Positions 32,351 through 32,881 of a DNA stretch of 32,881 bases are shown here, in pieces; the first letter of the stretch is position 1; each line of letters opens with the position of its first letter. Below the pieces are notes generated by a model, which worked only from the letters and a program-made list of their open reading frames with translations, was not told the DNA's origin and did no database searches. Made by a program: the position numbers and the translations under genes. The DNA is from Anaeromonas gelatinilytica (GTDB taxonomy: Bacteria > Bacillota > Clostridia > Tissierellales > SIT17), in assembly GCF_016820635.1 (NCBI RefSeq), contig NZ_WSFU01000086.1, forward strand, positions 1 through 32,881, in the 5' to 3' direction.

Positions 32351-32800
32351 TTAATTATCTTTATTAACAAAATCTAGAACTATTTCATTGAAACTCCCTG
32401 GATAATCATGTCCAAGACCTTCGATGTATAGGGCATTAATATCTAATCCTTTCTCAATTGCTTTCGCTTCAAATGTTTTACATTGTGGCAAACAATCTTC
32501 ATCGTCATTTCCACATATTATAAGCACTTCAATATTTTTCTTCTTTAATGCTTCAATCAAACTATTTATATTATCTTCAACAACTGGTATCCATGGAGAT
32601 TGAAGTATTATCTTATTACACTTAACACTCATATCTCTAATAACTCTTAAAATCACATTACATCCTGCAGAAAATCCATACAATATCTTTTCCGCATATG
32701 AATCCCATTCAATTAAATTAATAGTTTCATTAAGTTGATTAGGTCCAGTTCTATTATCCGTTACAAAATACCTACTAAAATCTATTAATAAACCAAATAT
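32351..32800 (-). pseudogene. Alpha/beta hydrolase, 5' end broken
   Basis: An open frame of 149 codons without a usable start; it is closed upstream by a TAG at 32801-32803. GFSAG carries the nucleophile serine, GNDDEDC the aspartate and GLGHDYP the histidine, so the core of the hydrolase is intact. IDFSRYFVTDNRTGPNQLNE precedes it. A TTG within the frame at 32683 is possible but has no ribosome binding site. Some N-terminal residues are probably lost. Substrate unknown. Confidence 0.55.
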
Positions 32801-32881
32801 CTATAAATTTTATGCTTTATTCCTTATTCGACGAGTCCGATTTCATAATCATAAAAATTACTACTCTCGTTTAGTATAACT

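Noticed and set aside
32826-32843. CGACGAGTCC, resembling a hammerhead ribozyme core
   Set aside because: The CUGA start and the GAAAC strand of the core are not present at suitable positions, so no complete core can be drawn.
1-32881. CRISPR arrays, tRNA, rRNA
   Set aside because: No regularly spaced direct repeats and no cloverleaf or rRNA-like sequence were seen.

Overview
The window is AT-rich, with tightly packed genes, strong GGAGG-type ribosome binding sites and frequent TTG/GTG starts. It carries families typical of Clostridia: SdpRI, a Yxl-like ABC cassette, many GNAT acetyltransferases, SAM methyltransferases and NAD(P)H-FMN oxidoreductases. I read it as chromosomal DNA of a Clostridium-like Firmicute. 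There are no rRNA, tRNA or CRISPR loci. Almost every gene is on the minus strand. The one convincing plus-strand gene is a coiled-coil protein at 15858-16166.

Layout, left to right. 1-57: what looks like the 5' end of a group II intron leaving the window, abutting an integron-attC-like site (56-169) that follows a nucleotidyltransferase gene. 1457-2776: a YjiH-type membrane protein with a terminator. 3000-5284: three flavodoxin-fold oxidoreductases with gene fragments between them. 5354-5451: a near-perfect attC-like palindrome after a MerR regulator that has its own 19-bp-spacer promoter. 6561-13746: single-gene units (Fpg/Nei-like glycosylase, methyltransferase, HD hydrolase, HIT protein, metallopeptidase-like protein, P-loop kinase-like protein, two GNATs) with decayed fragments between them. 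14269-15166: sdpR-sdpI. 15316-17171: two copies of a 39-residue hydrophobic peptide gene with conserved promoter regions, flanking the coiled-coil gene and a GNAT. 17491-19376: a PLDc_N / ABC ATPase / ABC permease operon. 19651-22186: argG-argH. 22389-24037: an IS30-like remnant, GNATs and a broken methyltransferase. 24475-27807: S66 peptidase, methyltransferase, flavodoxin and Nudix hydrolase. 27848-32800: a run of accessory genes, several followed by attC-like palindromes.

The argGH operon, SdpRI and the ABC operon look like ordinary chromosomal functions. The rest looks like an accessory-gene archive: unrelated promoter-less or weakly promoted genes, one or two per unit, all co-oriented. 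Several are followed by 100-145-nt imperfect palindromes whose outer ends read RYYYAAC...GTTRRRY in the gene direction. That is the arrangement of integron cassettes, and the leading hypothesis is an integrase-less cassette cluster (CALIN-like) in a Clostridium. No integrase is visible here, so this is inference from sequence pattern only. At least ten gene fragments or pseudogenes show heavy turnover of this material.
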